DNA from: Brachypterus glaber
Lineage: Eukaryota > Arthropoda > Insecta > Coleoptera > Kateretidae
Length of the DNA stretch: 64,000 nucleotides
Reading direction: 5' to 3'
Assembly: GCA_958510825.1 (NCBI GenBank)
Contig: OY294054.1
Span: 10,494,019 to 10,558,018 of the forward strand
Shown here: positions 1 through 10,975 of the stretch, piece by piece
How the letters are laid out: each line of letters begins with the position of its first letter
Position numbering within the stretch: the stretch's first letter is position 1
Made by a program: the position numbers and the translations under genes
The notes under the pieces: generated by a model
The model's input: only the letters and a program-made list of their open reading frames with translations
Told to the model about the DNA's origin: nothing
Databases searched by the model: none

Positions 1-714
1 TATAGTCAAAGAGCACGAAACACGAACTGTAGTTTTGTGTAGCCATTACCAACTGGATACAGATACGTCACATTTACAGGTATCTTTTCGATATAACAGA
101 TACACTAGCAGATCTATCTAAGACACAGAGGACGAACTGGTAAGTTTAAGAGGGGGAGGCAATATTAGGAATATGGCAGTAATTGGCTCACCCACCTTAC
201 ATTGTTAAGCCCCAATGAGTTTAAGTTATAATATTTGTACATATTGTTTAATAGAAGTTTGTAGAAGAAACCTAGGAGCTGTGCTGAACCACAGCTGCAT
301 CGCAGACATATTTATTTATCTATTAATATAAACGGGAAACCCACTACAACCTAAATCTAAACTAAACTAAAATACAACTAACTTAACTAAGCCCCTCCAT
401 ACTATATCAGGTACAACAGAAAGTTTATCTAGTGTAGCTCCTCTAAAAAAGATGTAAATGAACATTTGTTAATGTTTGTTAATTTCTATTTAATTTCACT
501 TCTATTGAAAGCGTGTCTATTAAAAGCGTGTCTCTTTGTCTATGTCTAGTTTCAAAGGTTTGGACAGTGCAGCAGACATTGATGTCTGTTATCATAAGTT
601 AAGGCCCATAAAGGCACCATGGGCATTGACTTATGGCACTTAACATGAAACACTATTTCATTATTATTTCCAAGAATGGCTAGAGGCTGCATCTCACTTT
701 ATCCATATATGGAT
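1..714. other. A+T-rich DNA, no gene seen
   Basis: Only short inverted repeats are visible, for example GCTGTGCTGAACCACAGC near 280-297 and an imperfect hairpin CATAAGTTAA...TTGACTTATG near 591-636. No reading frame or RNA gene could be supported. Confidence 0.5.
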
Positions 715-737
715 AATTATTATTATTATTATTATTA

Positions 738-775
<38 letters not shown>
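715..775. repeat. (TTA)n microsatellite
   Basis: About twenty TTA units with one C interruption. Confidence 0.95.
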
Positions 776-1042
776 GAAATGATAATATAATAATATATAG
801 CCAATTCTATCACGTTCCTAAAATTTTTACACTAAAAAACAGATTCTTTGAACAAAAGGTTATTTACTTAAAAAAATTATGCTTTTACAAACAAATTATG
901 CTTTTAATATGCCAAATAAATACCGAATTTGAAGTAATATAACCATTTCATTGTAAGGAAGTTTACATTTTCTTTTGGATCAGAGTTCATAACAAGGGCG
1001 TAGATCTTTTTCTTCTATGGGGGGGGGGAATACCCAGGGCCG

Positions 1043-1352
1043 GCCTTTCAAGCCTCAAATTTGGCACCCCTAGCAAAAGAAAAACACCCTAAAATAAAGC
1101 TTTGTGCGCCTACAAAAAAAAATTGCCCCCCAAAAAATGCCATCAAGAAAAAAAGCTTTGTCCCTGACGGTTTCTACCAAACGTGGCGGCCCTACAAAAA
1201 AAATAACGCCCCCCAAAAAGTACCCTAAGACAAAAGCTGTGTCCCTGACGGTTTCTACCAAACTTGGCGCCCAAAAAAATACCAACAAGAAAAAACACTG
1301 TATCCCTGACGGTTTCTACCAAACTTGGCGCCCACGCCTATGGGGGGGGGGG
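1043..1352 (+). repeat. Minisatellite of about 70 bp, G/C-run bordered
   Basis: Three clear units share CCCTGACGGTTTCTACCAAA followed by CTTGGCG or CGTGGCG (near 1160, 1230 and 1302), with a diverged first unit near 1097. Poly-A stretches separate the units, and runs of G lie at both edges (about 1018-1028 and 1342-1352). The short open frames here on both strands are products of the repeat. Confidence 0.85.
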
Positions 1353-1389
1353 TAATTACCCCCATTACCCCCCCCCCTCATCTACGCCC

Positions 1390-1739
1390 TTGGTTCATAA
1401 ATTAAAAAAATAATGTTTTGATGTCAGAGAATTTGTGTCCAAATCTGTTCTTTTTTTGGAAAAACAATCGGCAAGAGAATGTAGCAATACTACATTGTAG
1501 CATTTATTACAATATCTTATTTTTTCCTTGGCCGAGGTGTGTTAGTAGGTATGTGACTCACAATTTATCCCTTTTTCTAACTGGCCCTAAGCTTTTCTCT
1601 AATTCTCTTCAAGACCCTCTCGATTGTAAATCTATCTGACGAAACATTTTTCCATTCTTCTTTGGTAGAACTGTACCTACGACAGATTTTTTTTAAATAT
1701 ATTTTTAGTATCTTTAGTATTTTTTATTAGGTATCTTTG
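1390..1739. other. A+T-rich DNA, no gene seen
   Basis: There is a short open frame at 1418-1639, but its codon use and peptide (Phe/Asn/Ser-rich, no motif) give no support for a gene. Confidence 0.4.
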
Positions 1740-1887
1740 CTAAAATAAGTTCGAGACACTATACAAGCTGTTTAACAGCTCAGTGTGCCTCATCTTGCGA
1801 ATTATTGTTGTTATGTTATTAGTTAGGTTATTCTATATTTTTTATGTATTGTAAACTTAATGATATAAATAAATAAATAAATAAAAG
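1740..1887 (+). mobile_element. Possible LINE 3' end with (ATAA)n tail
   Basis: A short stem (AAGCTGTTTAACAGCT), then TGTATTGTAAACTTAATGATAT and a tail of ATAA units at 1866-1885, is typical of the 3' end of CR1/Jockey-type retrotransposons. No coding part remains, so the call rests on form only. Confidence 0.45.
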
Positions 1888-2317
1888 TAATTAGCATCCA
1901 AAAATGTATTAAAGTCACCTTTTAAATTTAAGACACGTTTTTCCTTGCAGTAATTTATAAAACAATCAACCCTTGTTATTGACAAACGGAAGTTATAAAC
2001 CCTTTAATTTAATATTTACTTTAAGTAAATATTTAACCCACGTCAATCAAAGATAATACCTTCAAAAACGTAGAGTGGTGATAAGAGCCTAATTATGAAC
2101 TTCGAGTTATATGATATCGGTTTTCAAAATACGTAACACTCAACGTAACATAAAATTATTTATTTTATTATTTTCTTCTAAGCTTCACAGCAGGAGTAGT
2201 ATTATAATACTATAATATAATTTATAAATACGTATAAATACGTTAAGTTTATACGTTTACTTCGAACCAAGAAAAAAGATCTTTTTTCAGAATCAAGAAT
2301 TTTACCAGTACTAGTAG
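1888..2317. other. A+T-rich DNA, no gene seen
   Basis: No reading frame, repeat array or RNA gene could be supported in this stretch. Confidence 0.4.
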
Positions 2318-2484
2318 TATACTTTGACGCACGGATCTATGGCTACGGGAAATATGTTTGGAATGTGTGTGCAAGTGGGAGGCCCGTTGCAGTCACGCAC
2401 GCCTTATAACGCTTTTGACGAAAAAAAAAGCGCAAATGATTCCTCACCCTTTCGTCGGAGACTTTTTTCATACGAAGAACTATA
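2318..2484 (+). repeat. Dispersed 150-170-bp repeat of unknown class, copy A
   Basis: This copy matches 51360-51529 (same strand) and 40272-40422 (opposite strand). Shared blocks include GCACGGATCT, GGCTACGGGAAATAT, GGAATGTGTGTG, CGCCTTATAACGC and GAATGATTCCTC. The ends are short inverted repeats related to TATAGTT/AACTATA. It is richer in G+C than the surroundings. A MITE or an RNA-derived element are both possible. The short open frame at 2324-2518 belongs to the repeat. Confidence 0.75.
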
Positions 2485-2602
2485 TTTAAAGCGCTACTTA
2501 CCAAGCCCAAGACCTTGAATGAGTTCTAGATTAAGTAAACATCAAAGATTATTTTTTAGTCGTGAGGTAAGAGTTTCTGAGAACGTATATTTATATCATA
2601 GT

Positions 2603-2841
2603 AAATATGCTTACTTGAAAAGCCGCAAAATTAATCTTTGACATATTCCCAAGAAATCAAGTTTCTTAGAACACTGTGTGTAGGATGACTTGATGACTTG
2701 ATTGCTTGTCTACCTGCATAAGAAATATATAAAAATACTTACTGGAAAAGCCACAAAATTAATCTTTGGCGTTTTCTCAGGAAATCAAGTTTCTTAGAAC
2801 ACTGTGTTTTGGATTTCTCGATTGCTTGCCTGCCTGCATAA
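2603..2841 (+). repeat. Tandem duplication, two units of about 110-130 bp
   Basis: Both units carry AAGCC(G/A)CAAAATTAATCTTTG, then GAAATCAAGTTTCTTAGAACACTGTGT or a near match, then GATTGCTTG..CTGCATAA. The first unit holds an extra short repeat of GATGACTTGATGACTTGATT. Confidence 0.85.
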
Positions 2842-2984
2842 AACCATGAGGATACTACAGTGCAAAAACGATAAATGCCACGTTTAGTTAGTTCCTGGAA
2901 AAAACTATTTTAAAGTTCGGAAAAAAAATATTAGAATATTATTATGGGATTACTAAATGAGTACCGTAACCGGAGCAATGAGCA

Positions 2985-4125
2985 CAACCCCAACTCTGGC
3001 TATGGAAATACTGTTAGCCTTCCCTCCCTTAAAATTATGATTAAGGCCGAGCCGAGACTGGCTGCTTACAGAAAAAAAAAATGCAGCTATCTGAAGATCC
3101 ACAGATGACTGTGGGCACACCCAAATAACCAACATTGTCGCAAACTCATTGCTAGAGATGAGCAGCGATTCAATGTTGGCAGCTTTTAACTTCAACATAT
3201 CTTTTAACATCCAGCTCAACTAGAGCGAAGAGTATGTTAATCAACACTGTCGAACCCAGGGCCTAGTCTGGTATACGGTTGGCTCTAAGACGAACAGTGG
3301 AACTGGTGCTGGAATACACGGGGCAACTGTCAAATGGGAAAGATCCCTTGAGAGACATGCCAATGTATTTCAAGCAGAACTATACGCTATTAATAGCTTC
3401 ATTCAGAAAAAACTTAAGGAGGAACTATAGCAATAGGAAAATCCTCATAGACTCTGATATTCAATCGGCACTCAACGCCATTTCCAACTCTGAAATCAAA
3501 TTTGGCGAAGGTTTGGGACCTTCGCCAACCACAATAAAGTAACTTTAGGGTGGGTTCCGGGGCACAAAGGTATTGACGGCAATGAGAGAACAGATCAACT
3601 CGCCAGAGAAGGTTTGGAGACCCCGTTCTTTGAACCTAAGCCGGCTATCGGCATAACCAAAACCACAGTAAAAAGCTGGATATCCAGTTGGATAAAATTC
3701 CATCAAAATTTACAGTGGGATCAGGCACCGGGACTTAGGCAAAGCAAGTTAATACTTGGCGGTGCAATAACCAAGGGACCACGACAGGAAGTTGATAGGG
3801 CTAATAACTTGTCACTGCCACCTGAGGAAATACATGCATACCAACCGTGTCTATAGAGACGAGCCAATATGCAGGATGTGAAATGAGGAGGAGAAAATAG
3901 CCTCTCATGCTTTTTGACTGTAGTAGGGCTCTCCATTGCTGGGGACGCCGGCAACCGGAAAACGGTAACCCAGAAGCTATGTTCTTCAACGCAAATCTAG
4001 TAAACAGCCTAGTAAACTTGATAAAGGTATTGAAGCTGTTTGACTAGCAAGGGACTCAAGAACAACACAATAAGCCCGCAGGGGGCCAAAATCTTTGAGG
4101 TACGAAACCTCATCTTGTTTCTCTT

Positions 4126-4158
<33 letters not shown>

Positions 4159-4160
4159 CC
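2985..4160 (+). pseudogene. Dead LINE (I/R1-like): linker, RNase H and C-terminal zinc region
   Basis: Translation in changing frames gives KIMIKAEPRLAAYR (segment between reverse transcriptase and RNase H), then WYTVGSKTNSGTGAGIHG and FQAELYAINSF, ILIDSDIQSALNAI, TLGWVPGHKGIDGNE and LAREG. This is the core order of a LINE RNase H domain. A C-terminal ICRMCNEEEKIASHA...C block resembles the zinc-binding end of these elements. The element ends in a (TCAA)n tail at 4126-4158. At least two frameshifts and a stop break it. The first catalytic motif reads TVGS where TDGS is expected (codon at 3278-3280), so it cannot be active. No reverse transcriptase domain precedes it. Confidence 0.85.
4126..4158 (+). 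repeat. (TCAA)n tail of the LINE
   Basis: About eight tetranucleotide units follow directly on the LINE 3' region, as in many insect LINEs. Confidence 0.9.
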
Positions 4161-5448
4161 GTACCCGTAATAATGACGATACGCCTGTCTTGACGTAGAT
4201 ATTTTTTTTGTATTTACGCTACAAGAACCAAAACAAAAAAGGGAAGTCTTGGTTTTGTTCAAAACTCGCGATGACTTTAGAATATCGGGTGACCTTAGTC
4301 AATACTGTTTACTAAATAACCTATTATCTGTTTCATTGTAACAGACTGCAATAATAATTATACAGATGACCTTCATTCCCATTTACCGAACGCTTATTGT
4401 AAGAGGCAAGTGATTTGGGATTTCTAAACAGACATTGTCCTTTAAATATCGTCCTGTAAATTTCAAAACATCGTTTCTGAAAAAAAAAAATAATTTCGGT
4501 CTCTTATAGTAATCAACTCTGTTCATTCTGGTAACTTATACAAACTCCAATTCATTACTCGAATATAGCTTAACTTATAAACTAAGTAACAACGTCGACT
4601 ATTTTACTTTTGCGGCCCAGGCCGAAAAATTTAACTTTTCATAGAGGTTTATTTTAAAAAAAGTGGCGTAGATACAATTTAATAAAAAATCGTTTTTTTA
4701 TTTATCTTTATTTTTTTTATTTTTTTATGTTTTTAATTTCTACGTTTAAAACAATAAAAATTTGCAAAATATTTCAAAGCGCACCACAATAAATCGTAAA
4801 CAAATCAGAAAAAATGGTAAAGATTGGCTTTTATCATTATATTATTGTATATAACTAAAAGCTAAACAAAAAACTGGAAAAGGTAAATATAGGGTGTTAA
4901 AATGGATACATAAAAGAACATTTCTTGAAAATTAAAAAAAAATAGGTTTGGGGTTTTTGAGAAAATTTGAGGTTTAACTTTTGTTAAATATCTCCAAAAA
5001 CAAAAGACAATGAAATTTAGAAAAAAAAAATGTTTTTTTTTTAACTGCGAAACCCGTTTTTAAATATCTAAAATCGTTTTTGAGTTATTAAACTTCAAAC
5101 TCAATTTTTGTGAAAACTTACGATTTGTTTAAAAAAATCAACCTACAAAGTAGGCCTTTCTGGGAGAAAATCCTCTTCAAACCATATTCTTTTCTCGTTT
5201 TTGCAATGAAGTCTTCGTGTATAACGGATTTCGCAATACGATTTCAAAGAAAGGGGAATTAAATCAATTAACCTAAATTCAAATTGATGCGATATTTTCA
5301 TTTCTATTAGATTCTATTAGCAAACTTGATTCTTATTCAACCTTCAATAGCCAAATTGAAAAATATATCACATTAGTTGGTGTGCAGTGACCTGCACCTC
5401 CTTTTTCTTTGACCCCATTTTTTTTCATGATTAAAGAGGTTCTATAAT
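4160..5448. other. A+T-rich DNA, no gene seen
   Basis: Long A and T runs with no supported frame. The part at 5160-5390 resembles 6850-7000 (for example AAATTGAAAAAT and CACATTAGTT), and both lie just left of foldback element ends, so they may be parts of one older repeat. Confidence 0.4.
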
Positions 5449-5457
5449 AGGACAAAA
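5449..5457. repeat. 9-bp target site duplication, left (AGGACAAAA)
   Basis: It is identical to 6285-6293 on the other side of the foldback element. Confidence 0.85.
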
Positions 5458-6284
5458 GGGTAGGGATCTTTACCTAGAAAAAATTTACCTCGCAAGCAAT
5501 TACCTCGAAAATTTTTACCTCGAAAATTTTTACCTCGAAAAAAATTACATCGAACACCGTTACCTCGAAAAATTTTACCTCGAAAGCCCATTACCTCGCA
5601 CAAAAATTACCTCGAAAGGACATTACCACGAAAGAAAATACCTCGCACGGCATTACCTCGCATAAAAAATTACCTCTAAAATACATAATTTGTTAATAAT
5701 TATAAAAAAACTAAAACAATTTTTTTTTTTAGAAAAAGAAGGAAAATTTGACAGCAATAAATTTATTATTATTTATTAGTTATTTAAAGCAATAATATTG
5801 ACATATTATACAAAAAGAAAGTTTGAAATCACAAATAATCAAAAAGCTGTTAATAAATCTACAGCAACATTTTTTATAAAACAAAATAAATAATTAAGAA
5901 TAAATGTTATTCCTTTGCAAGCAATTTCACCATATTTTCCTTTACAAAAAAAACCTGTCTTTGTACACACGATCTTTATAATATACAAAGTTTTTATACA
6001 CCGCTAATTTATTTTTCGCGAACTCTCGATATAGGTTAATCGATTAACTTTGAATTATTTACTAAAACTAAAAGCTAATAAATGCCCGTAAATTAAAATT
6101 TAATCAATAAATGATAAACTATGAGCAAAGGTAAAAGCCGTTCGAGGTAAAATCTTTCGAGGTAATGTACTTTCTAGGTAACGACTTTTCGAGGTAATGT
6201 CCTTTTGTGGTAAATTTTTTCGAGGTATTTTTTTCGAGGTATTTGCTTTCGAGGTAAATTTTTTCGGGGTAAAGAGCGGCTCCC
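5458..6284. mobile_element. Foldback/Mutator-like non-autonomous element 1
   Basis: The element is 827 bp. Its ends are inverted: GGGTAGGGATCTTTACC at the left, and the right end read on the other strand is GGGAGCCGCTCTTTACC. Both arms are built from degenerate units of about 18-21 bp around TTACCTCGAAA (left 5470-5680, right 6135-6275, inverted). The perfect 9-bp direct repeat AGGACAAAA flanks it (5449-5457 and 6285-6293). A 9-bp target duplication and arms made of tandem units fit foldback and Mutator-like elements. The middle is A+T-rich and has no transposase. Confidence 0.85.
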
Positions 6285-6293
6285 AGGACAAAA
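6285..6293. repeat. 9-bp target site duplication, right (AGGACAAAA)
   Basis: It is identical to 5449-5457. Confidence 0.85.
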
Positions 6294-7018
6294 ATATTAT
6301 ATTTTAGATAAGTAAATACATTACTTTTTTAAAAATACATTGAATATGACAATTTTTTTATTTTCATGATTATACCTCCGGCGATTGCGAGCTATTACTC
6401 ATATTTTGTCATGTTTTTAGCTTTTTTATAGATACACTGTTGTTGCTTTGTTCTAGTCCCCTCTCTAGCTGTCTTGCGGTACACCGCGGTGGCTTCTTAT
6501 CAATTATTGATGAACGAAAAACAGCTCGCTTATCCCCGATGTATGATCATGACTATTACTTAATTACTACTCATTTTACACTAAAAATATTAAAGATATG
6601 AATAAACGAAATTCGCAGTGCTGCACTCGTTGCTCTCACTGTTATTATTTAATATCGGGTTCAGCAGATCAAGTGATGCTTGAACATAGGATCTATATTT
6701 TATTCAATACTTGGCACCAGTTACTTACTGGTTCCTACTTGTTAACAATAAGTCATAACGTTCACAAAAACTTATAAAAAGGTGGTATCAATATGGGATT
6801 CCCAGTCCCCAAAGGGTTAAATAGGGACTCATTTTTCACTTTTGCATATTTGGAGAGAAATTCTTTGGACGAAATCGATAAATAATACGTTTTCCTCACC
6901 CTTAATTCTAGCCACTTCAATAACTTTTTCCAGCTGAATTGATTTTCTTTACTTGATTTCTATTTTAACCTTCAAATTGAAAAATTTTCCACATTAGTTT
7001 AATAAACTGTATGTTTTT
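6294..7018. other. Intergenic or intronic DNA, no gene seen
   Basis: Unique-looking sequence slightly richer in G+C near 6450-6550. No frame, splice pair or RNA gene was supported. Confidence 0.4.
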
Positions 7019-7215
7019 GGTGCCGGTCTTTACCTCGAAAACAATTACCTCACAACCAATTACCTCGAAAAAAAATACCTCGAAAATATTTACCTCGTAA
7101 GGACGTAACCTCGCAAGAGTCTACCTCGCACGGATATTACACCGCATCGACATTACCTCAAAAGGACATTAAATTTAAAGAATTTACTTCGAATGGCTTT
7201 TACCTCAAAAAGTTT
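7019..7215. mobile_element. Partial foldback element, left arm only
   Basis: GGTGCCGGTCTTTACCTCG matches the ends of the elements at 5458-6284 and 28241-28901 and is followed by about nine TTACCTCGAAA-like units. No inverted right arm or target duplication was found downstream, so this is a truncated or solo arm. Confidence 0.7.
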
Positions 7216-7375
7216 ATTTTTTTAATTTTTATCCTCTTCTTTCAGAATATTGTATATTTTAGGTTTTTGTTTATATTTTGTCATTTATTGATTAAATTAT
7301 TTTCTTAAAAGAAAATACATAACTGTATTTTTTTGGCTAAAGTATCTTAAAGATTTATTATTCCATCAATCTATT

Positions 7376-7541
7376 TTCTAATCATCGTACAGAGTGATAT
7401 TGATAGACTGACACTTTCGGGCTGCTGGCCCTTTTTAGTACCAAGAGTCAACTCTGCACGCAGTATAGTCATTAGATTGATGTAGACTTGTGCGCCATCT
7501 ATTGCTAGATGTAGACAACTACTCATACCTCTAGAAATTGT
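7376..7541 (-). repeat. Dispersed repeat, partner of 39391-39572
   Basis: On the opposite strand this matches the region before the LINE tail at 39.4 kb, for example TAGATGGCGCACAAGTCTAC or near, CATCAATCTAATG, GTGCAGAGTTGACTCTTGG and GGCCAGCAGCCCGAAA. It may be LINE-related because the partner copy abuts LINE coding sequence. Confidence 0.75.
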
Positions 7542-8549
7542 TATAGTTACCATTTTAAAATTTATTATTTTTAACTTGTAATACTAAGGAGATTTGACGT
7601 ATCCTATAAATTAAAGATAAATTATTTTAAATAATAAGAGATGCACTGGATAAAGCAATTTAATTGTCAACGAAAGTTCCGATTGTTTTCCATAACTATT
7701 ACTAAGGACATTTGCCGTAACTTACCGTTACTAAGGCAAAATAAATAAAATCTCGTTAATTATTAGTATTATACTAAGGCATTTTATCGTAACTTCTTAA
7801 GTTACGACATTGTCTTAGTAATTGACAACTTTAAAGAAGATACGGCAACTTTAATAGAGTCATTTTATTATGAAAAAATGAATTAAATCGTTTAATAATA
7901 TAACAAAAATATTCATCGATTGTTATTACATCATGTTGGAGTCTTAACTCATTTTTGACAAAAAAGTAAGTTACCACCTCTGTGGTTAGCACGGCAGTAT
8001 AATGATACTGCTATTACCTTGTACTAGTTCTTCGAGCTGTTCCTCAAAAGAAGTTAAAAAATCCGCATTTGAGCTACAAAATTAATTTTTGCTACTAATA
8101 TTCACGTATTCATATATAATTTTACACTTAAAACAACATTACATTTTAGTGATCCATTACATACATGGCAATACCTCCACCTACTTGAATTATACAATAA
8201 TAATTTTTATTCTTGTATGTTTATTTCATTTGGACTTTTTGATATTGATATTATCAATATCATTAGTCACGTGTGTCTCTAATAAGCATAGTATTGATGG
8301 TTTTAATGTACCTACGCAATATTTAACATTTTGCAGTTTTTTTTAAAGACTTTTACAGTTTACATAAAATAAATCAAATTTTAATGTTTTTGCTATTACA
8401 TTAATATTATTTAATAAAGTATCATCTTTATTGGATCTAGAATAATGAACTACTTCTATTTTTCCTAAAAACTCAGTTGGGACAGTCGTGGATAAAAAAA
8501 TTTGTGTTATTGGTAACTTCCAGATTCACTAAGTTCATGTGCATTTGGG
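7542..8549. other. A+T-rich DNA, no gene seen
   Basis: There is a CACGGCAGTATA motif near 7990 like the small hairpin at 13258-13342. The hydrophobic frame at 8089-8346 has no recognisable domain and no coding support. Confidence 0.4.
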
Positions 8550-9285
8550 TCAAAGCTTGCCTGGGAATGCTACGAAACCCTCAAACAACTGGCAGAAACC
8601 AACAAGGTTTCCTTGATGTGGGTGCCAGGACACGAGGGTGCTGAAGGCAATGAGGCTGCGGACTCTCTCGCGAGAGAGGGAGCATGAACTCAATTTATTG
8701 GCCCAAACCCTCAAACAACTGTCAGAAACCAACAAGGTTTCCTTGATGTGGGTGCCAGGACACGAGGGTGTTGAAGGCAATGAGGCTGCGGACTCTCTCG
8801 CGAGAGGGAGCATGAACTCAATTTATTGGCCCTGAACCTTTTTGTGGCTTTAACAAAAGCCATCAGGTAGAGGCAATTAAGGAATGGGAAACCAAAATCA
8901 AAACTCGATATTGGAAAGACCAAAAATTAAGACAGGTCAAAATATTCATAAAATATGAACCTGAACGAACAAGAAAGATACTCGATCTCAGCAAGAGGGA
9001 CCTAAAGACCTATACAGGGCTGTTAACCGGATACTGCCCGTTAAGATATCATCTTAAAAAAATGGAAAAATCTGAAATCGACACTTACCGTCTATGCGGC
9101 CGAACACATTATGTGCATTGCTCGCAAAAGGCTACAATATCTAGAACAGGTATACCCAATACCTGCAGATATATCCCAAGTAGGTCCCAAAAAACTCTTA
9201 GGCTTCTTTGGAAGCATAAAGTTTGATGTGGACTAAATTGCAAAGGGGATTCACAATAGATCTCATTGGTCGCAGTGATTTGAAA
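8550..9285 (+). pseudogene. Dead LINE: RNase H end and C-terminal region with internal duplication
   Basis: The sequence encodes TLKQLAETNKVSLMWVPGHEG followed by GNEAADSLARE, the last RNase H motifs of an I/R1-type LINE. This piece is present twice in tandem. After it come VEAIKEWETKIKTRYWKDQK, LLTGYCPLRYHLKKM and a degraded C-x-x-C region. It ends near 9285 after the string TTGGTCGCAGTG. Frameshifts separate the parts. No reverse transcriptase precedes it. Confidence 0.85.
8575..8832 (+). repeat. Tandem duplication inside the LINE, 130 + 128 bp
   Basis: 8575-8704 and 8705-8832 are nearly identical. They differ by two bases lost in GCGAGAGAGGG versus GCGAGAGGG and by a few substitutions. 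Confidence 0.92.
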
Positions 9286-9735
9286 GGTAGTACCTTGCCT
9301 CACAACCTCACTTATATTGTATTGTATTGTAACTGCCAGATTTAATTTCTCTTGAATCGAAAAATTATACGTATCTTCTGTTTCTTTATAATTATTTTCC
9401 ACTGGTATGTGGTTAGTGTTTTCCACTGGTGTATCGGCAGCATGTTCTACTGGTGTATAGGTAGCGTTAATTAAAAAGTTCATAGTAATACAATTTAACA
9501 TAGCATGTTTACCTTTATATGTTATTTTGATTATTTATCAGTTAATATTGATTTATAATTTTGTTCGAGTCAATATAGGCAATACTCGTATGTTTGATTT
9601 TTAGAATACTTGTATATTTTTAGGTTTTATAAATCAATATTACCTTATACTTATTAGGTTTTTTTATGTAAATATTGACTGTTTGTAATAGCCTTAGCTA
9701 AATAAACGTATTATTTATTTATTTATTTATTTAAT
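9286..9735. other. Stretch with a 130-aa minus-strand ORF and a (TTTA)n tail
   Basis: The longest ORF of the window runs 9501 to 9109 on the minus strand. Its C-terminal third is merely the antisense of the LINE. The N-terminal part has three TPVE-like repeats from a 24-27-bp imperfect tandem (about 9395-9470). There is no homology I recognise and no ribosomal or splice context, so it is not called as a gene. At 9690-9733, AATAAACGTA plus (TTTA)n may be another retrotransposon tail. Confidence 0.4.
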
Positions 9736-10568
9736 TTCTTGTTCGTTTAAATATCTATTTTCTTCGGCATTTTTCATGCCAACAAACGCCAAAACATAAC
9801 CCTTTTTACCATATTTTTTGACAAAACTTTTGGACTTTTGGAAAATAATATTGACATTTTATGAAAATCAATTTTAAACAAAAACTTTTTAAGCATGGTC
9901 ATATTCTCTGCTTGGAAAATTACTTACCTAAATTTAAAGACTAATTATTCTGAAACTGCTAAATTAAAAAAAAAATATTTCCTTATCCTACATCATTTTT
10001 TTAAACTTGTTTTGGTATTTTTGTAACTTTTTTGCAACTATTTGTTTATTTGTTTGTTTGTCCAAAATGATCAAAATTTGCGTTACGTAATACTTGAACG
10101 TTCCCTTAAATGTCAAAATTCAAATTCAAATCTTACATTTTCAAAAAAATCTAAATTTATTGATTAAAAAGTTTGTTTTGATAGCTTTAACCCGGTTCAG
10201 CCGGTTTTTCAAGGTATATGGACCTATACCAGATTAAAATTCTTATGGAAAACCCTGTATATCCTCTTGTGTATATTGTGGTAAATATCCATACGATGGA
10301 TCGGAAGCCGTTAGTAATCACCATGTGTGTGTGATAATATGTATGTAATATATTTATAGTCTATGTAGTGATTTGCATGTGACCTGAACAGCCGTTTTGT
10401 CAACAGGGTATTAATGACAGATATTGCAATAATGAGGCGAGAGTACACCGAGAAAAGTTTCGGAGCCGACTTTATTACTTTTGTGTGTATTATCACCAAT
10501 CGAAATTTTAGTTTTATTTTACAATTGTTATTTTATTAAATATTGTAATACACTTTAAACTGGATAGA
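9736..10568. other. A+T-rich DNA with a dispersed GTTACGTAATACTTGAACG fragment
   Basis: GCGTTACGTAATACTTGAAC at 10080-10100, followed by GTTCCCT, matches the end of the MITE at 56417-56776. The part at 10490-10557 repeats at 10677-10757. No gene is seen. Confidence 0.5.
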
Positions 10569-10676
10569 CAGAGCATGTCAAAAGTCCGCCCCTCACTTTA
10601 ACTTTTGAACGGCTTAAGATATCAACTCGAAATTTAAAACACTTAAATAAAACAACCCAAATAATTGTGTGATAAA
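10569..10676 (+). mobile_element. Fragment of the CAGAGCGGTCC TIR family
   Basis: CAGAGCATGTCAAAAGTCCG, then CTTTAACTTTTGAACGG and AAGATATCAACTCGAAATTT, matches the end of the complete element at 17479-18183. It is flanked by two copies of an older repeat (10490-10557 and 10677-10757). Only one end is present. Confidence 0.7.
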
Positions 10677-10903
10677 TCATTTTACTAATCAAAATTTTGA
10701 TATTATTTACCAATTGTTATTTTACTAAATACTATAACATGCTTTAAACTAGATCAATAACACAACAACTACAACTTAAAGTATACCATAATACACTGTA
10801 AAAACTGCATGTAAAATAATGTAAAATAAAAATACATGAATTTACATAGTACGGAATAGTAAATTTACTATTCTGGACTATGCATAATTCATGAATTTAT
10901 GTA

Positions 10904-10975
10904 AAAGAATGTAAAAGAATGTAAAAAATGTAAAATAATGTAAAAGAATGTAAAAGAATGTAAAAAAATGTAAAA
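10904..10975 (+). repeat. AATGTAAAAG minisatellite
   Basis: About seven units of 10 bp with small variations. Confidence 0.85.

Noticed and set aside
4126..4158. Microsatellite array considered as CRISPR-like or regulatory
   Set aside because: It is a simple (TCAA)n tail of a LINE with no spacers.
9109..9501. 130-aa minus-strand ORF as a gene
   Set aside because: Part is antisense of a LINE, part is a short tandem repeat, and there is no recognised domain or splice context.
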